Positions 1 through 9,612 of a stretch of DNA of 64,000 bases are shown here, piece after piece. Source of the stretch: Rhizobium sp. GN54 (GTDB lineage Bacteria > Pseudomonadota > Alphaproteobacteria > Rhizobiales > Rhizobiaceae). Positions within the stretch are counted from its first letter, which is position 1, and every line of letters begins with the position of its first letter. A program made the position numbers and the translations under genes. The notes beneath the pieces were generated by a model. That model was not told the origin of the DNA. It ran no database searches and was given only the letters and a program-made list of their open reading frames with translations. The stretch lies in contig NZ_JAJNCZ010000007.1 in assembly GCF_021026345.1 (NCBI RefSeq), positions 186,001 through 250,000 of the forward strand, given 5' to 3'.

Positions 1-74
1 GCATCGCCATCCGGCACCAGCGACCATGTGCGGACATAGGGATCGAGTATGGGGTCGGCCGCGTCCGTGGCCAT
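1..74 (-). CDS. Aminoglycoside/hydroxyurea phosphotransferase-like kinase (5' end only)
   Basis: Only the first 24 codons are in the window. The ATG at 72-74 reads MATDAADPILDPYVRTWSLV and then PDGD, which resembles the N-terminus of the APH(6)/hydroxyurea kinase family as I remember it (a DPYLARWGLVPDG-like start). The ATG lies two bases beyond the TGA of the upstream HAD phosphatase on the same strand, so the two genes are probably co-transcribed. The family phosphorylates small hydroxylated antibiotics or metabolites. With so few residues the family call is tentative and the catalytic part cannot be seen. Confidence 0.45.
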   Translation of the reverse strand, partial: MATDAADPILDPYVRTWSLVPDGD

Positions 75-76
75 GC

Positions 77-772
77 TCAGCCGGTTGTCGCCAACGCCAG
101 CGACAGCAGGCCGCCCGTGGCAACGTCGAGGCGCAACTGCCGGTAGCTGTCGATCGACGGATGCGCCGTCGCCAGATCATCGGCATGCGTCGCCGTGACG
201 ACCACGACGCCGGCGCCGGCGCTCTCGCCGGCCCTCGCCCCGGCCTCGACGTCCTCGAACACGAGGCAGCGGGCGGGATCGACGCCGAGCCGCGCGGCGG
301 CGAGCAGGTAGCCTTCCGGCGAGGGCTTGCCGACCTTGACGTCCTCGGACGTCACCATCGTCTTGGGCAGCGCGATGCCGGCAGCCTCGAGCCTTCGCCT
401 TGCCAGCGCGACGGGAGCCGAGGTCACGATCGCCCAACGGTCCGGCGGCAAAGCGGAGAGGAACGCGATTGCGCCATCGATCGCCACCACGCCCTCCACG
501 TCCTCGATCTCGCCGCGCTCGATCTCGCGTGCCTCGGCCAGCGGATCGACGCCCGGCAGGTCGAGAGCCGTGATCGTATCGATGCCGCGCCGGCCGTGCA
601 TGGTCGGCAGGAACGCCTCGACGTCGAGCCCGTGCCGGCGGGCCCAGTTGCCCCAGACGCGCTCGGTCGCCGCAATCGAATTGATGAGCGTGCCGTCCAT
701 GTCGAACAGGAAGGCATCGAAGGTCTTGCCGAAGATCGGAAAGGTCTGTGCGTCCACGTCTTGTCCATCCAT
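77..772 (-). CDS. HAD-superfamily sugar/polyol phosphatase
   Basis: Cytoplasmic haloacid-dehalogenase-like phosphatase of 231 residues. Motif I (FLFDMDGTLINS, nucleophile Asp24 and acid/base Asp26) is near the N-terminus, a helical cap follows, then motif II (IVTSAP), the motif III lysine (KVGKPSPEGY) and motif IV (VFEDVEAG). This layout is that of the beta-phosphoglucomutase/YfbT-type subfamily, which dephosphorylates small sugar or glycerol phosphates. The ATG at 772 is chosen because the alignable HAD fold starts about 18 residues later and the in-frame sequence upstream is arginine-rich and unlike the family. The stop is followed two bases later by the start of a kinase-like gene. The exact substrate cannot be read from sequence. 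Confidence 0.85.
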   Translation of the reverse strand: MDGQDVDAQTFPIFGKTFDAFLFDMDGTLINSIAATERVWGNWARRHGLDVEAFLPTMHGRRGIDTITALDLPGVDPLAEAREIERGEIEDVEGVVAIDGAIAFLSALPPDRWAIVTSAPVALARRRLEAAGIALPKTMVTSEDVKVGKPSPEGYLLAAARLGVDPARCLVFEDVEAGARAGESAGAGVVVVTATHADDLATAHPSIDSYRQLRLDVATGGLLSLALATTG

Positions 773-1011
773 CTGCCGGAAAAGGGTGCGCCGGGAGGGC
801 GCGCGATCCCCGGATACAGCGCTCGCGCCGAAGAGGCAACGCCGGGGGCGTTCACGATCGGGAAAGCCTCTCCTTTGGTGTACAGTCCATTCAGCCCCGG
901 GATACTGGCGCAAGCGCGCAATGACGCTTATCTTTCATCAAGAGGCGCCGGTCCCGCGGAATGCAGGAAGGGGGCGCCAAACGGCCGGGTGACCGGCCAG
1001 GGGGTGTCACG

Positions 1012-1269
1012 ATGCGCATGCGAACCATTCTCGTCCTCGCGACCGCTTGCGCGATGGCCGGCAGCGCACTGGCCACCGGCAGCGCATGGTCCGCTCCGCC
1101 GGAGCCTGCCGAAAACGCACCCTACCAGTTGCCGGTGGTGGTTCACGGCAAGACCAGCATGCGCCAGGCGATGCGGTCGGGCTCGACCTTCAGCTTCAAG
1201 ACGTTCCGGCAGGACGGCCAGGAGAAGCGCCAGCCCTACTCCTACCCCGAGCCCGACAGCAACAGGTGA
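1012..1269 (+). CDS. Small exported hypothetical protein
   Basis: Encodes 85 residues with a clear Sec-type signal peptide: a basic start (MRMRT), a hydrophobic stretch and a likely cleavage near GSAWSA about residue 28. The mature part, about 57 residues, is hydrophilic, rich in Pro, Gln, Arg and Ser, and ends in PEPDSNR. No cysteines or known motifs are visible. The ATG at 1012 starts exactly at the signal peptide; a longer start at 961 would put charged residues ahead of it. It is divergent from the HAD phosphatase and convergent with the oppDF gene. I do not recognise a family, and the function is unknown. Confidence 0.55.
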   Translation: MRMRTILVLATACAMAGSALATGSAWSAPPEPAENAPYQLPVVVHGKTSMRQAMRSGSTFSFKTFRQDGQEKRQPYSYPEPDSNR

Positions 1270-1308
1270 CGTCGAACGACCGTCGCGGATCCTGTCGTCG
1301 GCCGGTCG

Positions 1309-2910
<1,602 letters not shown>

Positions 2911-2911
2911 C

Positions 2912-4045
2912 TCAGCGGTCCTTCGGGTCGAACGCGTCGCGCAGGCCGTCGCCGACGAAGTTCAGCGAGAACAGGGTGGCGACGAAGAGGATCGAGGGGA
3001 AGATCAAAAGCCAGGGCGCAGACTGGATGTTGTTGGCGCCTTCCGAGATCAGCGCCCCCCAGCTCGTCAGCGGCGCCTGGACGCCGAGGCCGAGGAAGGA
3101 GAGGAAGCTCTCCAGCAGGATCACCTTGGGCACCACGACGGTGACGAAGACGATCACCGGGCCGATCGTGTTCGGGATGATGTGGCGGCGGATGATCTGC
3201 CAGTCGCTCAGCCCCAGCGCCTGGGCGGCGCCGACGAACTCGCGCCGCTTCAGCGCCAGCGTCTGCCCACGCACGATGCGCGCCATGTCGAGCCATTCGA
3301 CCGCACCGATGACCAGGAAGATCAGCACGAAGCTGCGGCCGAAGAACACGACGAGCACGACGACGAGGAAGACGAAGGGCAGCGAATAGAGGATCTCGAC
3401 GAAGCGCATCATGACGTTGTCGACACGCCCGCCGATATAGCCCGAGGTCGCGCCATAGACGACGCCGATTCCGAGCGAGACGAGACTTGCGAGCAGGCCG
3501 ACGGCAATAGAAATCTGCCCGCCCAGCATGACGCGTGCCAGCAGGTCGCGACCGTTGGGATCGGTGCCGAAGAGGAAATATTCCCGACTCACCTGGCCGC
3601 TGAGCTTGAGGACGCGGCCGTCGTTCTCGGTCGCGTCGATCTTGGTGTCCCTGAATTCGTTGGCGCGGTCGAAATAGCGCGTCGCGCGCGGGTCGATCGG
3701 CTCTTCGGCGCTGATCGTGGCGGTAAAGGCCTGCCCCTCCACGGCGAACGCGTCGAGATTGACGCGCGCCCGGCCGGCAACGCCCTCCATCACATCCTGC
3801 AGCGTCGAGGTGTCCGGACGCGGCTGAAGGCTTGGCGGAACGGTCACATAGGACGAGAACACCTGGTCATAGGTGTGCGGGACGAACAGCGGCCCGACGA
3901 AGGAGAACAACGCGATCAGGAACAGCGTGACACAGCCGGCCATCGCCGCCCTGTTGCGGCGGAAGCGGATCAGCGCAAGCTGGAACAGGCTGCGGCTCAC
4001 CGTCTTCGGCGGTTCGCTGACCGGTGTTGCGGCAAAATCAGTCAT
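2912..4045 (-). CDS. oppC: Oligopeptide ABC transporter permease (OppC/YejE type)
   Basis: A 377-residue inner-membrane permease. One N-terminal membrane helix (about residues 34-55) is followed by an unusually long periplasmic loop of about 110 residues and then the BPD_transp_1 core with five helices. The EAA-type coupling loop is visible as EFVGAAQALGLSDWQIIRRH. The long loop is typical of YejE/Opp2C-like members and explains the length compared with about 300 residues for classical OppC. Its start overlaps the OppB-like stop by 8 bases, and its stop is followed immediately by oppDF, so translation is coupled. It pairs with the OppB-like permease to form the channel. Confidence 0.92.
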   Translation of the reverse strand: MTDFAATPVSEPPKTVSRSLFQLALIRFRRNRAAMAGCVTLFLIALFSFVGPLFVPHTYDQVFSSYVTVPPSLQPRPDTSTLQDVMEGVAGRARVNLDAFAVEGQAFTATISAEEPIDPRATRYFDRANEFRDTKIDATENDGRVLKLSGQVSREYFLFGTDPNGRDLLARVMLGGQISIAVGLLASLVSLGIGVVYGATSGYIGGRVDNVMMRFVEILYSLPFVFLVVVLVVFFGRSFVLIFLVIGAVEWLDMARIVRGQTLALKRREFVGAAQALGLSDWQIIRRHIIPNTIGPVIVFVTVVVPKVILLESFLSFLGLGVQAPLTSWGALISEGANNIQSAPWLLIFPSILFVATLFSLNFVGDGLRDAFDPKDR

Positions 4046-4961
4046 GGCGGACCCTCGGATCGAGAAGGCCGTAGAGGATATCGACCAAAAGGTTGAAGAC
4101 GATGACGAAGATGGCGATCAGGATCACCGTTCCCATGACCAGCGTGTAGTCGCGGTTGATCGCGCCGAGCACGAAATAACGGCCGACGCCGGGAATGGTG
4201 AAGATCGTCTCCACCACGGCGGAACCCGTCAGCAGGGCCGCGGCGCAGGGCGCCAGATAGGAGACGACCGGCAGCATCGCCCCGCGCATGGCATGGGTGA
4301 CGACGACGACCCGCGACGGCAGGCCATAGGCGCGCGCGGTGCGGATGTGGTCGGCGTGCAGGGCTTCGATCATCGAGCCGCGGGTAAGACGCGCGAACAC
4401 GGCGAGCTGCGGCAGGGCCAGCGCGATCATCGGCAGGATCAGGAAGCGCAGCGAACCGTCACCCCAGCCGCCGGCCGGCAGCCAGGACAGCGCGATGGCG
4501 AAGACCAGCGTCAGGACCGGACCGACGACGAAGTTCGGCACCGTGGTGCCGACGGTCGCAAGCGACATGATGGAGAAATCGAGCGCGCTGTTCTGGCGCA
4601 GGGCGGCCACCGTGCCCATGGTGACGCCGCCGACTAGCGCGAGCAGCAGCGCATAGAAACCAAGCTCGATCGAGTAGGGCAGGCCCTTGCCGATGAGTTC
4701 GGCGACCGAATTGTCCTTGTAGATGTAGCTCGGGCCGAAATCGCCGGTGACGGCGTTGGTGATGTAGGTCACGTACTGGCGCCAGAGCGGCTGGTCTAGC
4801 TGGTAGGTGCGGACCAGGTTCTCCATCGTCGCCGGGGGCAGCGGGCGCTCGAGATTGAAGGGGCCACCGGGGGCAAACCGCATCAGGAAGAAGGAAATCG
4901 TGACGACGATGAACAGCGTCGGCACGGCGCTCGCAAGGCGGCGCAAGACAAAGGCTATCAT
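4038..4961 (-). CDS. oppB: Oligopeptide ABC transporter permease (OppB type)
   Basis: A 307-residue inner-membrane permease that starts MIAFVLRRLASAVPTLF, the classic OppB/DppB N-terminal helix. The N-terminal domain has the usual RFAPGGPF and LDQPLWRQY elements, and the coupling helix reads HIRTARAYGLPSRVVVVTHA. Six membrane helices are predicted. The start at 4961 is preferred over longer in-frame options because those would add an Arg-rich stretch that includes part of a stem-loop. It overlaps oppC by 8 bases and is separated from oppA by a 62-base gap holding a strong hairpin. Confidence 0.92.
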   Translation of the reverse strand: MIAFVLRRLASAVPTLFIVVTISFFLMRFAPGGPFNLERPLPPATMENLVRTYQLDQPLWRQYVTYITNAVTGDFGPSYIYKDNSVAELIGKGLPYSIELGFYALLLALVGGVTMGTVAALRQNSALDFSIMSLATVGTTVPNFVVGPVLTLVFAIALSWLPAGGWGDGSLRFLILPMIALALPQLAVFARLTRGSMIEALHADHIRTARAYGLPSRVVVVTHAMRGAMLPVVSYLAPCAAALLTGSAVVETIFTIPGVGRYFVLGAINRDYTLVMGTVILIAIFVIVFNLLVDILYGLLDPRVRHD

Positions 4962-4976
4962 TGCCCGTACTCCCGT

Positions 4977-5011
4977 GAGGCGGCGCGCGGATCGAACCCG
5001 CGCGCCGCCTC
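4977..5011 (-). other. Perfect 14-bp stem-loop between oppA and oppB
   Basis: The arms 4977-4990 and 4998-5011 are perfect inverted repeats (GAGGCGGCGCGCGG and its complement) with a 7-base loop. It starts 12 bases past the oppA stop in the direction of transcription and has no U-run. This is what is expected of an mRNA-stabilising or partly attenuating element between an abundant binding protein and low-abundance permeases. Its function is inferred. Confidence 0.75.
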
Positions 5012-5023
5012 CTTGTCGCAATG

Positions 5024-6622
5024 TTACTCGGAAACGCTGAGGAAGCGGCTCAGGTGCTGGTTGGCGGCATTGTCATGCCAGCCCTGCACCCGGCCGGAGA
5101 CGAGCCAGAGATCCGCCTGCGTCAGGAACGGGGCGATCGGCTGGTCCCGCATCAGCAGGGCCTCGGCCTCGTGCATCAGCTTCGAGCGGGCGGCCGGATC
5201 GACCTCCGCATAGGACTTCTTCATGAGGTCGTCGAACTCGGCGTTCTCGTAGTGACCGTAGTTGAAGGTCTTGTTGGAGCTCAGGCTGAGGGCGAGGAAG
5301 TTCTCGGCATCGGCATAGTCGGCCACCCAGCCGGCGCGGGCGACGTTGAACTTTCCGCCCTCCTGCAGGTAGGCGTAGTGCGAGGAGACGTCGAGGTTGA
5401 CCATCGAGACGTTGGCGCCGAAGGTGTTCTTCCACATGTCGGCGACCGCCGTCGCCACGCGCTCGTGGTTCGGGTTGGTGTTGTAGCGGATCTCGATGTT
5501 CAGCGGCTTGCCGCCCTCGCCATAGCCCGCTTCCTTCATCAGGGCGATTGCCTTGTCCTCGCGGTCGAGCTGCGACAGCGTGGCAAAATCGGCCTTGGAC
5601 GGCTCGCCGTAGGTTTCGATGCCCGGGGGAACCATCGAGTAGGCCGGGATCTGCGAACCCGAATAGATCTCCTTGGCGAGGAAGTCGCGGTCAACGGCCA
5701 TGGACAGCGCCTGGCGCACGCGCACGTCGCTGTAGGGCTCCTGGCGGGTGTCGAAGGCGTAGTAGTAGGTGGCCAGCGTCGGCGAGACATGGACCTGGTC
5801 GCCATAGGCGCCGCGCAGGCGGTCGATCTGGTCGGCGGAGAAGTTGTAGACGAGGTCCATCTCCTTCGCCTCGAAGCGGCGGACCGAGGCGGCCTGGTCG
5901 TCGATCGGGTAGAAGATCACCTTGTCCAGCTTGACGTTGGCGACATCCCAGTAGCTGGGGTTCTTCTCCATCACGAGATTGTCGTTCGGCACGTGGCTGA
6001 CGAGCTTGAAGGCGCCGTTGGAGACCATGGTGCCCGGCTTGACGAAATCGGCGCCGTTCTTTTCGACGCTCGCCTTGGACACCGGCAGCGCCGTCTGGTG
6101 GGCCAGCAGTTCCAGGAAGAAGGGCGTCGGGCGTTCGAGCGTGACTTCCAGCGTCTTCTCGTCGACCGCCTTCACGCCGAGCTCGGTGGGCGGAACCTCG
6201 CCCTTGTTGACCTTTTCGGCATTCTTGATCGGATAGAGGATGTTGGCGTAGCCCGCGGCTGTCTTCGGATCCTCGACGCGCTGGTAGGAGAACACGAAAT
6301 CCTCGGCGGTGACCGGCGATCCGTCGGACCACTTGGCATCGGCGCGCAGCTTGAACGTGTAGGTCAGGCCGTCGTCGGAGAGATCCCAGGTCTCGGCGGC
6401 GCCGGGCACGATCTTGCCGCTGGCGTCATAGATCGTCAGGCCCTCGTAGAGGTCCTTGAGGATGAATTCCTCGATGTTGATCGAGGTGTGGGCCTGGTCG
6501 AGCGTCTGCGGCTCGCCGGCATTGCCGCGATGAAGGACAGCCTCGGCCAGCGCCGGGCTGCTTGCCAGCAGGGCTGCACCCAGCACGAGGGCAGCGCGCA
6601 GGTTGAGAATTCGAGGTGTCAT
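5024..6622 (-). CDS. oppA: Periplasmic oligopeptide-binding protein (SBP_bac_5 family)
   Basis: A 532-residue solute-binding protein with a Sec signal peptide (hydrophobic stretch about residues 8-25, ending ALAEA) and no lipobox. The mature start has the family signature GNAGEPQTLDQAHTS, and TVSPTLATYYYAFDTRQ-like and DVRVRQALSMAVDR segments lie in the middle, all typical of OppA/DppA. It captures peptides in the periplasm and delivers them to the OppBC permeases. First gene of the operon oppA-oppB-oppC-oppDF. The ATG at 6622 is preceded by a purine-rich stretch (GGGGAAGG) about 6 bases upstream. Ligand specificity cannot be read from the sequence. Confidence 0.93.
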   Translation of the reverse strand: MTPRILNLRAALVLGAALLASSPALAEAVLHRGNAGEPQTLDQAHTSINIEEFILKDLYEGLTIYDASGKIVPGAAETWDLSDDGLTYTFKLRADAKWSDGSPVTAEDFVFSYQRVEDPKTAAGYANILYPIKNAEKVNKGEVPPTELGVKAVDEKTLEVTLERPTPFFLELLAHQTALPVSKASVEKNGADFVKPGTMVSNGAFKLVSHVPNDNLVMEKNPSYWDVANVKLDKVIFYPIDDQAASVRRFEAKEMDLVYNFSADQIDRLRGAYGDQVHVSPTLATYYYAFDTRQEPYSDVRVRQALSMAVDRDFLAKEIYSGSQIPAYSMVPPGIETYGEPSKADFATLSQLDREDKAIALMKEAGYGEGGKPLNIEIRYNTNPNHERVATAVADMWKNTFGANVSMVNLDVSSHYAYLQEGGKFNVARAGWVADYADAENFLALSLSSNKTFNYGHYENAEFDDLMKKSYAEVDPAARSKLMHEAEALLMRDQPIAPFLTQADLWLVSGRVQGWHDNAANQHLSRFLSVSE

Positions 6623-7146
6623 TGTTTTACCTTCCCCGTCGTTGTTTTTGCTTTGAAGGCCGGAGTGAAAGCCAGAAAAGCCGCAAACGCAAGGAGTATT
6701 GCATCAGGACGCCTCAAATCGGTCGAGCCTCTTGCGCAAGGTGAACGCCCTGATTGCAGGGCTAGCCGTTTCCCGCCGCCGTGTCCCAGACCGGATCAAC
6801 AGGACCGGTGAGGCATCATCAAATTGCACGCCATGGTCGCTGCGCAATTTTGCGAAAAAAGACCTGCCGTTCACGTAATATGTGGAATCGCGCAGGCGCG
6901 CCGCAATCATCTTTCGTTCGCGGACGGCAGCAAGGGTGTTGCTCCCTCCGTCCTCCAACCCGGTGGGCGGAATTTTCGACGGCATGCCGTCATTTTCCAT
7001 CTATGGTAGCACATGCCACTGTGGATGACATGGCGAGGGAGCGGTCGAAGAACGGCCGTGCGGGGCGGAAGTGCGCATGCTCCGCCCGCCTTGCCTCGCA
7101 GGCCGCTTCGAGGCTAACGTCGCCTCGACCGAACCGGGAGCCCCAC
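6623..7146. other. 524-bp region upstream of oppA and the acetylpolyamine amidohydrolase
   Basis: Divergent intergenic region with lower GC than its flanks in the middle (about 6820-7010). Promoters for oppA (minus) and the deacetylase (plus) must lie here, but no convincing -35/-10 pair or operator was found. An open frame of 98 codons on the minus strand (6704-7000) has weak codon bias and no recognisable family, so it is not called as a gene. Confidence 0.4.
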
Positions 7147-8172
7147 ATGCGCGTCATCTTCTCCGAGGACCACAAGCTCAGAAATGCCAGGACCGAGCTG
7201 AGCGGCGGCGAGCTCGTGCCGCCTTTCGAGGCCCCGTTCCGGGCGGAATGGATCTTGGCGGCCGTCAGGGAGGCGGGCTTCACCGATGTGACGGCGCCGG
7301 CGAAACACGGGCTCGAGACGGCACTGAAGGTGCACGACGCCGGTTACCTCGCTTTCCTCGAGACCGCATGGGAGCGCTGGGAGGCCGCCGGATACCGGGG
7401 CGAGGCGATCGCCACCTCCTTCCCCGTACGCCGGACCTCGCCGCGCATCCCGACCGACATCGACGGGCAGCTCGGCTACTACTGCAACGCGGCCGAGACC
7501 GCGATCTCGCCCGGGACCTGGGAGGCCGCGCTCTCCTCGATGTCGTCGGCCCTCGACGGCGCCGATCTTGTCGCCGCGGGACAGCGGGCCGCCTTCTCGC
7601 TCTGCCGCCCACCGGGACACCATGCCGGCATCGACAGTTTCGGCGGTTACTGCTTCATCAACAACGCCGCCGTCGCCGCCCAGCGCCTGCTCGACAAGGG
7701 GGCCGCCAAGGTCGCCGTGCTCGACGTCGATTTCCATCACGGCAACGGCACGCAGGACATCTTCTACGAACGCGGCGATGTGTTCTTCGCCTCGCTGCAC
7801 GGCGATCCGGCGGAAGCCTTCCCGCACTTCCTCGGCTACGAGGAAGAAACCGGCACGGGCGCCGGCGCCGGCACCACGCGGAACTACCCGATGGGGCGCG
7901 GCACGCCCTATTCCGTCTGGAAGGTCGCGCTGGACGATGCCTTGAAGCAGATCGCAGCCTACGGGGCGGAGGCGATCGTCGTCTCCCTCGGCGTCGACAC
8001 GTTCGAGAAGGATCCGATCTCCTTCTTCAAGCTGACATCGCCGGATTACATCGACATGGGGCGGAAGATCGCGGCAAACGGCGTGCCCCTGCTCGTGGTG
8101 ATGGAAGGCGGCTACGGCGTGCCGAAGATCGGCCTGAACGTGGCCAACGTGCTGAAGGGAATCTCCGGCTGA
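7147..8172 (+). CDS. Acetylpolyamine amidohydrolase (histone-deacetylase family)
   Basis: Zinc-dependent deacetylase of 341 residues, the same length as the crystallised Mycoplana ramosa acetylpolyamine amidohydrolase, and in my memory nearly colinear with it. The active-site pair is His158-His159 (PPGHHAG), zinc ligands Asp195 and His197 lie in LDVDFHHGN, a third Asp is in GVDTFEKDP (about 284), and the catalytic Tyr is in GGYGVP near the C-terminus. It removes acetyl groups from acetylated putrescine, cadaverine, spermidine and similar, allowing polyamine reuse. Start 7147 gives MRVIFSEDHKLRNA, the known N-terminus of the family. It lies divergent from the peptide transporter operon; a functional link is possible but not shown. 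Confidence 0.93.
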   Translation: MRVIFSEDHKLRNARTELSGGELVPPFEAPFRAEWILAAVREAGFTDVTAPAKHGLETALKVHDAGYLAFLETAWERWEAAGYRGEAIATSFPVRRTSPRIPTDIDGQLGYYCNAAETAISPGTWEAALSSMSSALDGADLVAAGQRAAFSLCRPPGHHAGIDSFGGYCFINNAAVAAQRLLDKGAAKVAVLDVDFHHGNGTQDIFYERGDVFFASLHGDPAEAFPHFLGYEEETGTGAGAGTTRNYPMGRGTPYSVWKVALDDALKQIAAYGAEAIVVSLGVDTFEKDPISFFKLTSPDYIDMGRKIAANGVPLLVVMEGGYGVPKIGLNVANVLKGISG

Positions 8173-8309
8173 GAGCCGGGGGTTGCCCGCCGGCAACACA
8201 GCCGGAAATTGCGGGCCGGGAAACCGGGAAGGACGTCAGAGGTTCCATCTTGCCGCCGCAATCGCTAGTTTGAAGCAGAATCAAGATAAACGCTCGGAAC
8301 CAGCTCTCC

Positions 8310-8975
8310 ATGTACAAGAAGATCGCAATCGTCTCCCTCTCCGCCATCTACCTCTCCGCCTGCACAACCACCGATCCCTATACGGGTCAACAGAAGGTCT
8401 CCAATACCGCCGGCGGCGCGCTGATCGGCGCGGGCCTCGGTGCGGCGACCGGCCTTCTCGTCGGCAACAACCCGGTGCAGCGGCGCAACGCCGCGCTGAT
8501 CGGCGCAGGCGTCGGCGCGCTCGCCGGCGGCGCCATCGGCAACTACATGGACAACCAGGAAGCGGAACTGCGCGCGCAACTGCAGGGCACCGGCGTCTCG
8601 GTCACCCGCGCGGGCGACCGCATCATCCTGAACATGCCCTCCAACATCACCTTCGCCATCGACCAGGACCAGATCGTGCCGGCCTTCTATCCGACGCTCG
8701 ATTCGGTCGCGATCGTTCTGCGCAAGTTCAACAGGTCGCTGATCGACGTCGACGGCCACACCGATTCCACCGGCTCCGCCGCCCACAACCAGGCGCTTTC
8801 GGAACGCCGCGCCTATTCCGTCGCCAATTATCTGGGCTCGCGCGGCGTCGACCAGCGGCGCATGTCGGCCATGGGCTACGGGCAGGATCGCCCGATCGCC
8901 TCCAACGCGACCGAAGCCGGCCGCGCCCAGAACCGGCGCGTAGAAATCTCGATCTCGCCGCTGCGCCAGGGCTGA
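8310..8975 (+). CDS. OmpA-family outer-membrane lipoprotein (YiaD-like)
   Basis: A 221-residue protein with a lipoprotein signal (LSAIYLSAC, lipidated Cys18), then a glycine-zipper region with two repeats of the type ALIGAGLGAATG / ALIGAGVGALAGGAIGNY (about residues 33-80), and a C-terminal OmpA-like peptidoglycan-binding domain (about 105-220) with the signature VDGHTDSTGSAAHNQALSERRA and the Arg in AQNRRVEI. Such proteins sit in the outer membrane and bind the cell wall. Stand-alone gene followed by an intrinsic terminator. Confidence 0.92.
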   Translation: MYKKIAIVSLSAIYLSACTTTDPYTGQQKVSNTAGGALIGAGLGAATGLLVGNNPVQRRNAALIGAGVGALAGGAIGNYMDNQEAELRAQLQGTGVSVTRAGDRIILNMPSNITFAIDQDQIVPAFYPTLDSVAIVLRKFNRSLIDVDGHTDSTGSAAHNQALSERRAYSVANYLGSRGVDQRRMSAMGYGQDRPIASNATEAGRAQNRRVEISISPLRQG

Positions 8976-9000
8976 GCGCTCCGCCGCATCGCAACAACGG

Positions 9001-9029
9001 ACGCGCATCCCGCCGGGGTGCGCGTTTTT
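9001..9029 (+). terminator. Intrinsic terminator after the OmpA-like gene
   Basis: A 7-bp stem (ACGCGCA / TGCGCGT) with an 11-base loop is followed directly by a run of T on the plus strand. It lies 26 bases past the stop codon. Confidence 0.85.
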
Positions 9030-9057
9030 CGTGGTGCCTACGAGAAAAGCGGCCGGC

Positions 9058-9525
9058 TCAGGCGCTCCCGCGAGCGGGATCGTCGTCGGCGGGGTTGTAG
9101 AACAATGACAGCACGAGGCTTTTCGCGATCCGTTCGGCGGTCGCCATGAACCAGTCCTTCGCTTCCGCGCTCGGCGCGATATCGTCGAGCGTTTCGGAAA
9201 ACAGGCCCAGCCAGACCTTGAACAGCGGTGCCTCGAGATTGGCGATGCCCTGGTGCGCCATCACCGGCTTGCCCTGATAACCGCCGTCCTTGAAGGCGAC
9301 GGCGGACCAGAAGCGCTTCATCTTTGCCAGATGCTCCGGCCACTGGCCCGCCAATCTCGCCTCGAAGACCGGGCCCAGTTGCGGGTGGTTCCGGACGCGA
9401 TCGTAGAAGGTATCCACGAGCACGGGGATGAATTCGGCATCCACGCCGATGTCCGCCATCTCCGAGACGGCTCGCGTGCGGATCTGTTGAAAGTGGGACT
9501 GGCGATCGTCTGCAACGGGTTCCAT
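9058..9525 (-). CDS. Group III truncated haemoglobin
   Basis: A 155-residue haem protein of the truncated globin group III (Ctb-like). The family pattern is visible: FYDRVRNHPQLGPVF in the early helices, then FWSAVAFKDGGYQGKP and the proximal His in MAHQGIANLEAPLFKVW. Such globins bind O2 or NO in the cytoplasm and are linked to microaerobic or nitrosative conditions. The ATG at 9525 is chosen because upstream in-frame codons are Arg/Cys-rich and non-conserved. It lies downstream of xseA on the same strand with an 87-base gap, so co-transcription is possible. Confidence 0.88.
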   Translation of the reverse strand: MEPVADDRQSHFQQIRTRAVSEMADIGVDAEFIPVLVDTFYDRVRNHPQLGPVFEARLAGQWPEHLAKMKRFWSAVAFKDGGYQGKPVMAHQGIANLEAPLFKVWLGLFSETLDDIAPSAEAKDWFMATAERIAKSLVLSLFYNPADDDPARGSA

Positions 9526-9612
9526 GCGACGACAGATAGGCTCTTCGCGCCGGTCCCGCAATCGGGCGCATCGCCGCACCAGAGGCCGGTGCCCACTTAC
9601 GGGCGACGTGCG

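Noticed and set aside
4981-5000. tRNA-like GATCGAACCCG sequence
   Set aside because: It resembles a T-arm but is the loop and arm of the perfect 14-bp hairpin; no acceptor stem or anticodon arm can be drawn.
6704-7000. 98-codon open frame on the minus strand upstream of oppA
   Set aside because: Weak codon bias, mixed third-position GC, no good ribosome-binding site and no recognisable family.
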